NCBI GenBank assembly: GCA_029550685.1
Contig: JAKPGY010000091.1
Coordinates: 1 to 64,000, forward strand
Direction of reading: 5' to 3'
Source: Bacillota bacterium
GTDB taxonomy: Bacteria > Bacillota > Syntrophomonadia > Syntrophomonadales > Syntrophomonadaceae
DNA length: 64,000 nucleotides
This document shows positions 24,579 through 35,583 of the stretch, piece by piece. The stretch's first letter is position 1. Each line of letters begins with the position of its first letter. A program made the position numbers and the translations under genes. The notes beneath the pieces are model-generated. The model was given only the letters and a program-made list of their open reading frames with translations, did no database searches and had not been told where the DNA came from.

Positions 24579-27500
24579 GTGAAAAGGATCCGTTCACTCA
24601 TATCAATTATATTGACTGTGGCATTGCTACTATTGAGTTTTCCGGGATATTCTCCCCAAGTTTGGGCCGAAGGTCCAATACAAATCGATAATGTTTTTGT
24701 GGAAAGAACCGATAATGAACTGTTGGAGACTGTAAACGGGGTTATCGAAATAGATGGCAGCGGACTTAAAGATGCCCTGGTGTTGGTTCGTACCACGGCT
24801 GGTGGCGGCAGTAAAATATTAGGTAAGGAGATGGGCCAGCGACTGGCCAACGAAGACACCTATCTCAAATTTCAACTGACCGGTGCAGAAATGAAATCGA
24901 TATTACTGAGCGATGGTATCAAAATCGGTACTGTGTCGGTGGCTGTCGATGACTCCAATTTTGCCACAATAAGCAGTGTTGAACCCAAAGTTGTAAATAT
25001 GGGAGCTTCTACACAATTGACGATACGGGGAAGCAATCTGAATAATGACAATCTGACTTTTGGAAAGGGTTCATTTAACGGCGGAAGCATCAACAGGACT
25101 TTTGATACGATTACTATTAGCAACCTGTCAGGTGATACCGGTTTTCACGATATTATTTTCACGCGGGTAAGAGAGGACGTTGCCAATGTAAGCGGGAAGG
25201 TTACACTCCGCCGTCTCTACCAAAACCAGTTTCGGGCAGTACAGCAGCGGAATTTTGCGGGACTGGAGATGTACCCGAATAAAGGAGTAGCTGGACAAAC
25301 CATAGTTTATTTCCAAGCCCCTCATTTAGATGAAAGTTCAGTGTTTTTCCTCCGGGATATCAATGACCCCTATTATTCCTCTAATCTGGGCACTGACTAC
25401 CATTATCAAGGCAGTACTGAAAATGATGATATTATTACCGTCAAAGTGCCCAACCTGACTCCGGGAACCTATCAGGTGGTATTGACCAACCACTTGTCGA
25501 ACCCGCCCGCCGGGTCTGATTTGCGCGGCTATATCATATGGCAGCAGGTAGTAGGGAGTTTTCTGGTGGTTAGTGCCAGCAATGCGGCCCAAATAGTTAA
25601 GGTGGAACCAAACCAGGGACCGAATTTGAACAAGAATAAGGTGACGGTAATTGGACAAAATTTTGACGAACTGCTGATAGATGGTTTGACAATGGATGCC
25701 GGTCAGACACCTGATATCAAGGTATCTGCCGATAACAAATCTTTAAGTATCGACTATGGAACCGGAACGTATAATGTGGGTACGACCAGCAAAGAAGTTG
25801 AGGTTAAGCGTATTATCAAAGTGTTCATTGGAGATGCTGCAGAGTTTCAGGCTGCAAATCTGCAGGAGTTTAGCAGTATCTACGATAACCTGCGGGTTTT
25901 CACTCCCATCTTAAATGATGAAAAGATAAAGAATGAACCCAATCAAGATGTGAAGGTGGAATTAATCACTACGTTAACAGTAAAAGACACCGGTCAGGAG
26001 TACCGGTTTATGGAACAACCCATATTGGCCAAAGGCTATTCATATATAAAGAGTTACACGGAACCTAACTTCACAGAAGTAATTCCCAATAGTATTCCTG
26101 TTATAAATACGAATGGAGAATATGAGACCAGAGAGGACCTGGTTATCAGTATAATTGGTCAAGATTTTATGGTAAATAAATTCACCGATCCAGAAACGGT
26201 TACTGAACATGTTTACTATCCTCTAGTGAATTTAGGGGGTGCTATTACCCTCAGCCGGATAGGGAAAAATGCTGATGATGTACTGATCAAAGATGCCAGC
26301 GGTTTGTGGAACAGGTACCAGGGAGCCAGCATGGAGGTGCTTCATGGTACCACGGTAATTGATGGCACTGCTGGCAAGGAAGTGGGTAATCGGATAGTTA
26401 TCCGTATTCCGGCGGGTATCAAGGTGAGCAGCGATTGTTTGGAGGCTACTCACTTGGAGATCACCAATCCCATGAAGAATTCTAGTGACTACGGTTATCC
26501 CATCCGGAAAGAGGATATGCTTCGCTTTTTACTAGTGGACAAAGAGCAGGGACCTGTTATTACCAGTGTGGAGCCCTACATAGTTCCTGCGGAAGGAGAG
26601 AAAGGGGTCCAGATTAAAGGTTACAATTTCCAGGTGGGGGTACGGGTATTTATCGATGGCTTGGAAGTAAAGAACATAAAGCGAGATAACTTCTCGCAGC
26701 TTATAACTTTTGATGCTCCCCCCGGCCGGGAAGGGGAAACCCGATTGGTAGTCATGAATCCTAATGGCGAGGCTGATTCTGCCCAGTTTATTTATGTAAA
26801 GACCCAGACTAATCCTCGCATAACCAGTATTTCACCTACTGAGGGCACCATTGGTACTCTGGTAGTGATCAGCGGTGATGGGTTCATGGGGCCTGATCCC
26901 ACGGCTACTCCTGCGGGAATGGGTATCTACCGGTTACTGGGAGCGCGAGTCTTATTTGATAATGAGGATAAAAACGAATACCGGTACCGCGAAGGCAGCA
27001 ACAGTGTGATTGAGCCGCAGGGATACAGGGCTCCGGCTGGGCAGGAATTGCTGCGGGTGGAAAACAGCCGGTTAGTTCTGGCTGACTATTACCCCAGCAT
27101 TCTGCTAAGAGATGGTAATAACCAGTATTACATTATAAACAAAAACAACGCCCAACAACCGGTCTTGACCGATGGGGCTCATGAATGGACCTTTGCTTAC
27201 GATGGCACGGACATAATTGCCAGTGATAAAAGCGGCAACATTTATGAAATCAGTTTAGGTGTTAATGGTGATCATGACCAATTAACCTTAACCCGCAATG
27301 AATCAGACTTGGTGTTGGATATTCTGACTCCTTATCTGGTAGACAGCAATAATGTCATAGTAGGCCATAAGGCCAAGGTGGTCGACGGTGGTAAGCGGAT
27401 TATGGTAACCGTACCTAATCTGCAGGTACAAAAATATTATGATATTACCGTCATTAATCCTGACACCAAGAGAGCTACTGTTAAGGAAGGGTTCTATTTT

Positions 27501-30500
27501 TATCTAAGCCCCCAGCGAATTCCCGTTATTAAAGAAATAATTCCCAACCGGGGTTCCACCACGGGTGGTTATTATATTGATATTATAGGCGAAAATTTTG
27601 AACGCACTGATACTATTCAGACCCGGGTATTTATAGATGGGGTAGAGGTCCCTAAAGCTGATACTATAGTGAGCCCTGACTTGAAATCTATCCGGGTCAA
27701 AGTCCCGCCATATAAAGGTGATCTGGCTAAAGAACTGGGGGTAGGTTTCAAGGCAGTACCAGTAGTGGTATTGAATCCTTCCGACGGAGGAAGTTCCGGT
27801 CTGCCGGAAGGCTTTACCTATGTGGTACCCACCAGCCAGCCGGTTATTGACAGCCTGACGGTTACGGAAGGATCAGCCGCTGGAGGCGACCCTGTCCTGA
27901 TACAGGGCCGGGATTTCCGCTTATATGAACCTTACCAGGATCTTAACAACAACGTCCGGTTTGATCCGGAAGTGGATACATATACGGATATTAATGGAAA
28001 TGGCCAGTGGGACGATTTAAGCCTGTTGTTCAGTTTGGATAATATAAAAAACCGGCTTAAGGATGAAGGCTTGAATGAAGACGAGGTTGAAGACCAGGTT
28101 AAAAAGCTGATTCAGGTTTTGCCCCGGGTATACTTCGGCAATCAAGAAGCTAAGGTAGTAGATTTCGACAGAGGGTTACTGGGAGTTATAACCCCCGCTT
28201 CTCAGCCAGGAACGGTATCTGTATACGTAGTTAACAATGATTACGGGGTTTCCAACAGCAAACCCTTCACCTTCAAAGGCTCCAGTCCTCGCATCACGGC
28301 GGTAATTCCCGATGTAGGCCGCCGGCAGGGGGGCGAGATAGTAGAAATCCACGGCTCTGGCTTACAGGAAGGCATTATTAACATATTGGGCACTGATAAA
28401 AACGTAGAGAAAAAGACCATGCATCTGGTGCGCTTTGGCAGCCTGGAAGGAAGCGGGACCATCATAGATGGCCGGGTCAGCAATCTGGATGTTGGGGGAT
28501 ACTTAACAGTTAAATATAACGCCAATGTTGCCGACAATAATCTATCTCTGTCGCTGCAAACCGTTGTCGGTCAGGTTTACCAGCAGGATTACTCCTATGA
28601 CGGCAGCGATCTGTTTATCGATCTCAGTCACCTTCAGGACAGCCAGGGCCAGTCTTATGGCAGCCGGGAGCTAGTACGGGTGCAGTTAATTTTGGACAAT
28701 CAGGGTTACCGCCTGCAAGTACAGCGAGGTTTTTCCCCCGAGGCTACCCTGGTTAGTTCCGGTCAAATCCGGGTTACTACTCCCCCTTACTATACTGTAG
28801 GACAGGTAGTTTTGTCGGTTATCAACCCCGATGGCGCCATAGCCACTGGGTCCTTTACTTACCGCAACCCGGACAGCAGGCCGGTCATTACCAATATTAC
28901 CAGGGATGATCAAGCCCCGGTATTAACTGACATAGAGGGACGGCAGGTAAAAATACTGCGCATGAATTACCAGGGGGAAAGTCAGGTAAAAGTATTTGGT
29001 ACAGACTTCCGGGAGAATGCCATTATAAAAATAGGAAACCTATTTACCATTACCCCGGATCAGATTATCTATACCTTACCAGACCAATTAACCTTTACCA
29101 TGCCTAAGGTTCCCGAAAGTGAAATAGGCAAGCTGCACCGGGTAGTGGTTATAAATGAAGACGGAGGTACTGCAGCTTCTGACGAACCGGTCTCTGGCAA
29201 AGACCAGGACAAGATTTACCTGCAGTTCACCAAAGGTGAAACCGAACCGGCAGTAGAGGCAATAGATCCGGTGAAGGGGCCGGCTTCCGGAGGTACCCGT
29301 ATTAAGATTGCCGGCAAGGACTTCCGCAAGGTTATGGAAGGCTATGGTGACAAATCTGTGAAGGTGTTTGTGGGCGGAAAGGAAGCTACCGCTGTGGAGG
29401 TGGCTGATTATAAAACCATCTGGGCTACTACTCCTCCTAATAACCCCGGTACCCTGACTGTTAGAGTGGAAAATCCCGATGGACAAATCAGCATACCCGC
29501 GGGGAACTATACCTACATCAGCAGCCCCCAAGTAACTGGTGTGGTTGATCCTACCGATCCAGCGGAGGATACCCCTATAGATAATATTTCCATTGAAGGC
29601 GGACAGGAGATTAAAATAAAAGGCAGCGGATTTATGCAGGGAGCCAAGGTGGTCTTTGCTCCGGTGCTGGAGAAGGCTGCCTCTGATACCGGTGGCAATA
29701 TCATCTACCGGGTAACTACTGCCGACAACAACGGCTATACCAGTCAGGTGCTGGATCCCTACCTGCTAAAATCGGGAAGTTCAGGCACGGATGTGCGGTT
29801 TATTGACGAAAACACCCTGACCGTAAAGACTCCGCCAGGAAAACTGGATACTATGGGGTTAATAGTGGTTAACCCCGACCAGGGTGCCAGTGAGGATTAT
29901 GGAGATATTTCCTACGAACTCCCGGAACTGCCTGCCCCCGAAGGCAAAGTTTATGCCGAGATCATTCATGACCAGCATAATCGAACCGATCGGGCCATCA
30001 AAGTGTCCTGGAATGGTGTGGCCGGGGCCCGGGAATATGAAATTTACGTAGTGCGGGGAAGCAGGGAGGAATTCATCGGGTCCACCCAGCTTACCTCTTA
30101 TATATTTAATGATCTGGAACCCAATACCCGCTACCGTTTCATCGTCAAAGCAGTGGGTGATTTCGGTTCTTCCAAACCATCCCAGGAGAGCAACTGGGTA
30201 AGAACCGGATCCAGAGTCGGTCCTCCCGATGAGGACGGCAAATTAGGTGAGAAAACGGAAATAAAGCGTGAAGGTACCACTGCCTATGTAAATATTGGCA
30301 GCCGGGACAGTTCCCGCTCCACCCTGTGGGTCGATCTGACCAAGGGTGACCTGGCGGGCAGCAGCCAGGTGGTAGTAGCTATTCCTGCCAGCGTGGCAGC
30401 CAGCGGTGGTGCGGATATTGTTATTCAAGGACGGGATTTCCAGATTAGATTTAACCCCCGGGTATTTAATACTACTCAGGTGTACAACAGCCGGAATCGT

Positions 30501-30830
30501 GATGATGCGGGAATACGTTTCCGGGTATCACCTTTGACAGGTACTCCGCCAGCTTCTTCCGGCAATATTTTGTCAACTCCCTACCGATTGGAAGCTACCT
30601 TTTATCGTGGATCGGAACAAACAGCATTGGACAAGCTGGCCCAGACCATGTCCTTGGAGCTGAAATATGATTTACAAAAAGCTCAACTGCGCCGGCTATC
30701 CCAGGCTGCGGTTTACAGGTATGATTCACTTTATGCCCGCTATGTTCCGGTGTCCGCTGCAACTGCCGGAACTCCAGCGGCAGCCATTAATCAAATGGGT
30801 ATATATTCAGTAATAGGAATCAGGAGGTAA
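24579..30830 (+). CDS. Giant secreted IPT/TIG-domain protein
   Basis: A protein of about 2,080 residues. Start GTG 24579 follows GGGAGGG; the ATG at 24561 precedes that site. Residues 1-28 are a signal peptide (basic KRIR, hydrophobic core, VWAEG). Then come about ten IPT/TIG immunoglobulin-like repeats, each opening with a line such as ITSISPTEGTIGTLVVISG or VEAIDPVKGPASGGTRI and followed by V-F-GG-E turns. A calcium-type loop DINGNGQWDD sits near residue 1145. A fibronectin type III domain (KVSWNGVAGAREYEIYV) is at about 1805-1890, then a unique C-terminal region. No sortase or SLH motif is visible, so attachment probably depends on partners. It heads the envelope cluster. Confidence 0.85.
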   Translation: MKRIRSLISIILTVALLLLSFPGYSPQVWAEGPIQIDNVFVERTDNELLETVNGVIEIDGSGLKDALVLVRTTAGGGSKILGKEMGQRLANEDTYLKFQLTGAEMKSILLSDGIKIGTVSVAVDDSNFATISSVEPKVVNMGASTQLTIRGSNLNNDNLTFGKGSFNGGSINRTFDTITISNLSGDTGFHDIIFTRVREDVANVSGKVTLRRLYQNQFRAVQQRNFAGLEMYPNKGVAGQTIVYFQAPHLDESSVFFLRDINDPYYSSNLGTDYHYQGSTENDDIITVKVPNLTPGTYQVVLTNHLSNPPAGSDLRGYIIWQQVVGSFLVVSASNAAQIVKVEPNQGPNLNKNKVTVIGQNFDELLIDGLTMDAGQTPDIKVSADNKSLSIDYGTGTYNVGTTSKEVEVKRIIKVFIGDAAEFQAANLQEFSSIYDNLRVFTPILNDEKIKNEPNQDVKVELITTLTVKDTGQEYRFMEQPILAKGYSYIKSYTEPNFTEVIPNSIPVINTNGEYETREDLVISIIGQDFMVNKFTDPETVTEHVYYPLVNLGGAITLSRIGKNADDVLIKDASGLWNRYQGASMEVLHGTTVIDGTAGKEVGNRIVIRIPAGIKVSSDCLEATHLEITNPMKNSSDYGYPIRKEDMLRFLLVDKEQGPVITSVEPYIVPAEGEKGVQIKGYNFQVGVRVFIDGLEVKNIKRDNFSQLITFDAPPGREGETRLVVMNPNGEADSAQFIYVKTQTNPRITSISPTEGTIGTLVVISGDGFMGPDPTATPAGMGIYRLLGARVLFDNEDKNEYRYREGSNSVIEPQGYRAPAGQELLRVENSRLVLADYYPSILLRDGNNQYYIINKNNAQQPVLTDGAHEWTFAYDGTDIIASDKSGNIYEISLGVNGDHDQLTLTRNESDLVLDILTPYLVDSNNVIVGHKAKVVDGGKRIMVTVPNLQVQKYYDITVINPDTKRATVKEGFYFYLSPQRIPVIKEIIPNRGSTTGGYYIDIIGENFERTDTIQTRVFIDGVEVPKADTIVSPDLKSIRVKVPPYKGDLAKELGVGFKAVPVVVLNPSDGGSSGLPEGFTYVVPTSQPVIDSLTVTEGSAAGGDPVLIQGRDFRLYEPYQDLNNNVRFDPEVDTYTDINGNGQWDDLSLLFSLDNIKNRLKDEGLNEDEVEDQVKKLIQVLPRVYFGNQEAKVVDFDRGLLGVITPASQPGTVSVYVVNNDYGVSNSKPFTFKGSSPRITAVIPDVGRRQGGEIVEIHGSGLQEGIINILGTDKNVEKKTMHLVRFGSLEGSGTIIDGRVSNLDVGGYLTVKYNANVADNNLSLSLQTVVGQVYQQDYSYDGSDLFIDLSHLQDSQGQSYGSRELVRVQLILDNQGYRLQVQRGFSPEATLVSSGQIRVTTPPYYTVGQVVLSVINPDGAIATGSFTYRNPDSRPVITNITRDDQAPVLTDIEGRQVKILRMNYQGESQVKVFGTDFRENAIIKIGNLFTITPDQIIYTLPDQLTFTMPKVPESEIGKLHRVVVINEDGGTAASDEPVSGKDQDKIYLQFTKGETEPAVEAIDPVKGPASGGTRIKIAGKDFRKVMEGYGDKSVKVFVGGKEATAVEVADYKTIWATTPPNNPGTLTVRVENPDGQISIPAGNYTYISSPQVTGVVDPTDPAEDTPIDNISIEGGQEIKIKGSGFMQGAKVVFAPVLEKAASDTGGNIIYRVTTADNNGYTSQVLDPYLLKSGSSGTDVRFIDENTLTVKTPPGKLDTMGLIVVNPDQGASEDYGDISYELPELPAPEGKVYAEIIHDQHNRTDRAIKVSWNGVAGAREYEIYVVRGSREEFIGSTQLTSYIFNDLEPNTRYRFIVKAVGDFGSSKPSQESNWVRTGSRVGPPDEDGKLGEKTEIKREGTTAYVNIGSRDSSRSTLWVDLTKGDLAGSSQVVVAIPASVAASGGADIVIQGRDFQIRFNPRVFNTTQVYNSRNRDDAGIRFRVSPLTGTPPASSGNILSTPYRLEATFYRGSEQTALDKLAQTMSLELKYDLQKAQLRRLSQAAVYRYDSLYARYVPVSAATAGTPAAAINQMGIYSVIGIRR

Positions 30831-30833
30831 CCT

Positions 30834-32501
30834 ATGCTGCGTAAAATCATCTGGGGAGCAATATTGGCCGTATTTCTTTATTGCCCGGCTGCGTTAGCAG
30901 CTGAAGCATCACCCTTTGTACAGGGTTATATAGAAGGATACTTAATTAAGATAAATGTCACGGAAGAAACGGGGCGAACCGCGGAAATTGAAACCTATGA
31001 GGGACAACGGTTTGTTTTGACCATTCACCCGCAAGCTCGCTTTTTGATTGATGATCGCCCGGTTAACCTGAGCAATCTGTACAGCGGGATGGAGGTTTAT
31101 GGTACTATTCAAGGCCGGCAGCTTCAAACCCTGGAGGCCTATTCCACCGCCCAGTTGGGATTTATTAATCCCGGCAGCAAGGTTCGTAAAGGAGTTATAT
31201 CCCAGATAAACAGTGAATCATTGGAGATTCGCTCTCAGGATGGCTCCCGGGTTAACTACAGCCTCCTGCCCGGCACTATTATACTTCGCCAGGGCAAAGC
31301 AGTCTCTGCCGTTACTCTATATACCGGGGACCGGGTCAAATTGTTCTTTGATGACATCCATACTGATGTGATAAGCCGCGTGGAGGTACAGGGAGACTCT
31401 ATCCAGGTCAAAGATATATACCGGGGGCAGATGACTTCGGTGGATGCTTATGCTAACCGCTTAACGGTGGACAACCTGGAGCGTTTCTATAATGGCCGGT
31501 GGCAGGATGCTCCCCAGAATTACTCCCTGACCTATACCCAGGGGTTACCGCTTTACTATGGCGGGCAGCTGGTCCCGGAGCGTAACTGGCCTTATTTTCG
31601 CGGCAAGACCATTTATATGATCAGCAAGAACTTATTAGGCCGGGAAACGGTTGACAGGGCTATTATTAAAGGCCAGTATGAATCCGGATACACGGATAAA
31701 ATAGACAGCATCAATTGGTTTTCAGAGAGCCTGGAATTGAAGAGCCATCGCAACTTGAGACTTAATGAAGGTACCATAGTCATTAAAAACGGGCGCCTGC
31801 AGGATCGCTATGTCATTAATCCAGGAGATGACGTTTACATTGTAGCTGATGGCAGCGGCAATTCAGCAACAGCTAATATAGTTTACATATTAAACGAAGA
31901 TATTAATCACTCCGCCCTGGGTCAGCATTTCCTCTACTGCGGAACCATCGACCAGATATTTGAGGACCGCATCTGGCTGGATAGATATCATATACTGAAC
32001 CAGCACGAATGGGAGCGTTATACAACCGATAAAGAACTATACTACGATTTGGATAGTGATTTTTATAATCTGGAGACCCAGAGCTTCATCAGCGGGGAAG
32101 AACTATATGCTGGAGATTATGTAGTGGATGAAAATGAGGACCGGGCTCGCGATCTTGACCTGGAAGACTGGTATGCCTGGATTTATACCGACGGTGACCG
32201 CATTGCCGCTATGGCCGTGCAAAAAGAGTATGAAGGTCGTGGGGAACGAATAACTGCCGGGCGGGTGGCTGGCGTTAATAATGACAGCCTGGTGGGTTGG
32301 ACCATCACTGTAGGCGACAGCCGGGACTGGAGCAGCCGACGGGAAGCCTGGGTACCGAAAAATTCCGATCTGCGCATTAATGTAGCTAAGGCTATGATAA
32401 TCCGCAACGGAGAAATTATTACCGCTGATCAACTTAAACCCGGTGAGCGGCTCTACATAGTACGCAGTGACTTTCGAGCTCATGTAGTTATCGTACAGTA
32501 A
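30834..32501 (+). CDS. Secreted protein of unknown function, beta-repeat
   Basis: A 555-residue protein with a clear signal peptide (residues 1-22, LAVFLYCPAALAAEA). The mature part is built of short beta-rich units in which a G-x-I-x2-I-N/D start leads to a D-G-S-x-V-x-Y turn and a G-D-x-V-x2 end (KGVISQINSE, GQMTSVDAYA, TDKIDSINW, GTIDQIFED). I do not recognise a catalytic motif. Its AGGAGG ribosome site lies within the last codons of the giant IPT gene, so the two are co-expressed. It is probably part of the cell surface layer or its assembly. Confidence 0.7.
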   Translation: MLRKIIWGAILAVFLYCPAALAAEASPFVQGYIEGYLIKINVTEETGRTAEIETYEGQRFVLTIHPQARFLIDDRPVNLSNLYSGMEVYGTIQGRQLQTLEAYSTAQLGFINPGSKVRKGVISQINSESLEIRSQDGSRVNYSLLPGTIILRQGKAVSAVTLYTGDRVKLFFDDIHTDVISRVEVQGDSIQVKDIYRGQMTSVDAYANRLTVDNLERFYNGRWQDAPQNYSLTYTQGLPLYYGGQLVPERNWPYFRGKTIYMISKNLLGRETVDRAIIKGQYESGYTDKIDSINWFSESLELKSHRNLRLNEGTIVIKNGRLQDRYVINPGDDVYIVADGSGNSATANIVYILNEDINHSALGQHFLYCGTIDQIFEDRIWLDRYHILNQHEWERYTTDKELYYDLDSDFYNLETQSFISGEELYAGDYVVDENEDRARDLDLEDWYAWIYTDGDRIAAMAVQKEYEGRGERITAGRVAGVNNDSLVGWTITVGDSRDWSSRREAWVPKNSDLRINVAKAMIIRNGEIITADQLKPGERLYIVRSDFRAHVVIVQ

Positions 32502-32523
32502 CAATTGGTCAAAGGAGAGTAAC

Positions 32524-34032
32524 ATGAAAAAATTTGTACTGATTGTAACGCTACTAGGTTTTGTGCTGGTGGGACCGAAGGCTTATGCAGCCCCTCCTGA
32601 TTTTGGGGGAGGGGTAAATAATGAATATGAATACGAAGAAGTAGTATTTGTAAGCGGCGTTCCCATAAAGTTTACCGGCAGCGGGAAAAACGTCAATATT
32701 AAAGTCTCAGAAAAGGATGACAGCCGTACCATTACTTACCGGCTGAAACTATCCTCGGCTGATCCCGCTTACCCAGGGGAGCTAAACCGGTCCATTACCT
32801 ATAAAACCACCCTGTCTAAGCACAGTGATAAAGGTCAGACTACGGCCCAGATGGAAGTGGAAAAGTTTTCGGAAAAGATTGAGATCGGATCTGATCGATA
32901 TGAATTAAGCGACTATCAATTCTCCCGTTCGGATCTTATTGATAACCGTCCGGCTTCAGACTATTATTCTGGTAGTCTTAAAGCCCGTAAAACTTATGTA
33001 ATAAATAAAAATCAGGGTAAAGTAACCATGGACATCAGTGGAGCTATGGTGGGCTATGAAAATTTCTGGGGTAAGACCGAGACCCAGCAATTGGAGTATA
33101 TCATTGAATATAACCGGGTTGTTAACCAGGAGGATGAGGACAGACAACAAACTAGAGACTTGTCCTGGCAAGGAACGGTATCCGTAATGGCTTCAGATAG
33201 CATGACCAAGACCCTGAAGTACTCTGACAATCAAGCCAATCTGTCCAGCTTTTCCGGCGGACACAGCCGCATAACCAATCAGAGTATGTATTCCCGCTAT
33301 GATTACAATCTGCCCCGTATAACCAATGGGCAAGTTTCAAGCAGCCGCCTGCGCGGCAGCGTGGAGCTGAATCTGGAAATGTCCCCGCGCATTGAAAGAT
33401 TAGTGGTGCCCAAGTTTAGAGATGTAGCCGGACATTGGGCTCAGGATGATATTGAAAAGCTTTATTCCCTGGATGTTTTTGAAGGAACTCCTGCTTTCTT
33501 TGCTCCTGATGCTCCCATGACCAGGGCTGAATTTACCCGGGCTATAGTCAAAGGAGCCAATATGCGGGCCTCTATAGAGGAAAAGCCGAAAACTTCCCGC
33601 AGCCGTTCCAAAACTGAGGAAGTTTCACCATTCTTGGATGTTCCCGTCTCATCCCCTGATTACCAGTACATTAAGGATGGTGTAGATAAGGGGATAATCA
33701 GCGGTATAACCGATCAGCTATTCGGACCGGAAAATTCTTTGACCAGGGCCCAGGCCATCACTATTATGGTAAGGGCATTAGGGTTTGAAAGTATGGCCCC
33801 CACACCTGGGTATCGTACTTCCTTTTCCGATGATCAAGCTATTCCTAACTGGGCTATCGACAGTGTTTATGTAGCCCGTGAAATTGGCCTGATCAGCGGG
33901 GATTCCCATAACCGGTTAAACCCCAACCAGGTCTTGACCCGGGGAGAGGCTTCCTCGATGCTGGTGCGGTTTCTAAACTTCCTGGAGCAGGATCTGCAGA
34001 AGGATTATCGTGAAGACCTGGTGCTGTATTAA
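32524..34032 (+). CDS. SLH-domain surface protein
   Basis: A 502-residue protein with signal peptide (MKKFVLIVTLL to KAYA). The N-terminal ~290 residues are beta-rich with no family recognised. The C-terminal 200 residues hold three S-layer homology domains: FRDVAGHWAQDDIEKLYSL near 299, FLDVPVSSPDYQYIKDGV near 371, and FSDDQAIPNWAIDSVYVA near 439. Such domains bind pyruvylated cell-wall polymer, so this protein is probably the wall anchor for the cluster. It starts 22 bases after the preceding gene and has AAAGGAGAG upstream. Confidence 0.9.
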   Translation: MKKFVLIVTLLGFVLVGPKAYAAPPDFGGGVNNEYEYEEVVFVSGVPIKFTGSGKNVNIKVSEKDDSRTITYRLKLSSADPAYPGELNRSITYKTTLSKHSDKGQTTAQMEVEKFSEKIEIGSDRYELSDYQFSRSDLIDNRPASDYYSGSLKARKTYVINKNQGKVTMDISGAMVGYENFWGKTETQQLEYIIEYNRVVNQEDEDRQQTRDLSWQGTVSVMASDSMTKTLKYSDNQANLSSFSGGHSRITNQSMYSRYDYNLPRITNGQVSSSRLRGSVELNLEMSPRIERLVVPKFRDVAGHWAQDDIEKLYSLDVFEGTPAFFAPDAPMTRAEFTRAIVKGANMRASIEEKPKTSRSRSKTEEVSPFLDVPVSSPDYQYIKDGVDKGIISGITDQLFGPENSLTRAQAITIMVRALGFESMAPTPGYRTSFSDDQAIPNWAIDSVYVAREIGLISGDSHNRLNPNQVLTRGEASSMLVRFLNFLEQDLQKDYREDLVLY

Positions 34033-34084
34033 CCTATTGTGATCTGGGACAAGTCCCCAGTCCGGTAAGAAAAGGTGGTGGAGC

Positions 34085-35551
34085 ATGGGAAGGAAGTTCT
34101 GGTTTATAGTAATCGTGGCTGTACTGATAAGTTCAAGTTACTTTTTCTGGAACGGTAACCAGTCCAGCACCCAAGTAGCCGCTACCTTACCTGCCAGCAA
34201 TAAGCCGGAAACGGCTTCCACATTTCCGGCACCGGGTAAAACTCTGTACCGGATGAGTCTTTATCTGGACATTAACACCAGAACCTTGCATGGTACTACA
34301 ATCTTAACCACCAATAATACCTGCGGCCAGGTTTTATCTGAGCTCTGGTTTACTATTTACCCGGATGCCTTTCGTAACTCCGCAGCCACACCTGCTCCGG
34401 CTTCTGCTTACTATGCAGGATTTGAACCAGCCGGAATAGAATTTGAAGAAATCCTGGTCAACTATAAACCGGTTGATTATATTAAAGAAGGGGTTTCCCT
34501 GCAGTTGATTCCTGCCGAGGAGATTCTCCCCGGTCAGGATATTGCTGTAGAGATGAAATGGAAGGCTCGAATACCCCGATTATCATATCGCTATGGCTAT
34601 AAAGACGGGGTATTTATGCTGGGCCACTTTTATCCCGTCCTGAATGTATATGATGATCGGGGCTGGAGAATCTCCTATGATTCAGATTTTGGTGATCCCT
34701 TCTGCTTGAATTGTGCTGATTACGTGGTGCGCTTGAACATTCCCGAAGCCTATAGTATGGTATCAACAGGGAGTGTTGTGGAAACAATAGCAGAAGATAA
34801 TGGACGACAGTTTATTACCGTGATTGCCGAAAATGTTCGCGATTTTGCAATAGTGGTTTCTCACCAGTATCAGGCTCTGAAAGAGACGGAACAGAAGTAT
34901 ACCGTTTCCATACATGCTCCGGATCAAGCCCATGCCAGCCTGGACTCAATGCTGCAGGAGACCATTGATATTTTAGATTTCTTCTCCTGTACCTGGGGGT
35001 CTTATCCTTACCCGGAATTCAAGGTGGTATTTGTACCTATGCAGGGCTTCCATGGTATGGAGTATTCAGGTATAATATTCCTTTCAAAGGAATTGCTGCG
35101 CCCAGGTGCTGACCAGCAGCAAACCCGTTTCCTGCTGGCTCATGAGGCTGCTCATCAGTGGTGGTACGGGCTGGTAGGCAATGACCAGGTGCGTGAACCC
35201 TGGCTGGACGAAGGCTTGGCCAACTGGGGAGCATATAAATACTTAAACCAGCAGGACCAGACATCAAAGGGCAGTAAGGCCGGTGCCAGAATCAACCTGG
35301 CCAGGGAGCTGAAGGACATGCATTCCCGTGATGATTATTATTCCACTGCTTATACGGGGGGCGAGTCCTTTTGGTGGGGGTTAGAGAAGGAATTAGGTGA
35401 AGAAAAGGTTAAGCAGGTTCTGCGCCGTTATCTGGCGAATTATCGTTTCCAGATAGCGACCACTGGCGATTTATTGCAGGTAATCCAGCAGGAAGCTCAT
35501 CGTGATATGCAAGAATACTTTAATAGTTGGTTTAATTATCATAATGAATAA
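34085..35551 (+). CDS. M1-family metallopeptidase, membrane anchored
   Basis: A 488-residue peptidase of the gluzincin type. An N-terminal hydrophobic segment (residues about 5-21) gives a signal or anchor, followed by a Ser/Ala/Pro-rich linker. Zinc ligands are H353 and H357 of HEAAH and E376 of WLDEGLANW. GMEYS (324-328) takes the place of the usual GAMEN exopeptidase motif. The later C-terminal helical domain of classical aminopeptidase N is absent, so it is a short form. It should act outside the membrane, perhaps processing surface proteins of the same cluster. Confidence 0.88.
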   Translation: MGRKFWFIVIVAVLISSSYFFWNGNQSSTQVAATLPASNKPETASTFPAPGKTLYRMSLYLDINTRTLHGTTILTTNNTCGQVLSELWFTIYPDAFRNSAATPAPASAYYAGFEPAGIEFEEILVNYKPVDYIKEGVSLQLIPAEEILPGQDIAVEMKWKARIPRLSYRYGYKDGVFMLGHFYPVLNVYDDRGWRISYDSDFGDPFCLNCADYVVRLNIPEAYSMVSTGSVVETIAEDNGRQFITVIAENVRDFAIVVSHQYQALKETEQKYTVSIHAPDQAHASLDSMLQETIDILDFFSCTWGSYPYPEFKVVFVPMQGFHGMEYSGIIFLSKELLRPGADQQQTRFLLAHEAAHQWWYGLVGNDQVREPWLDEGLANWGAYKYLNQQDQTSKGSKAGARINLARELKDMHSRDDYYSTAYTGGESFWWGLEKELGEEKVKQVLRRYLANYRFQIATTGDLLQVIQQEAHRDMQEYFNSWFNYHNE

Positions 35552-35583
35552 AAATACAGCCCATGATAGTAACTTGGACCAAT

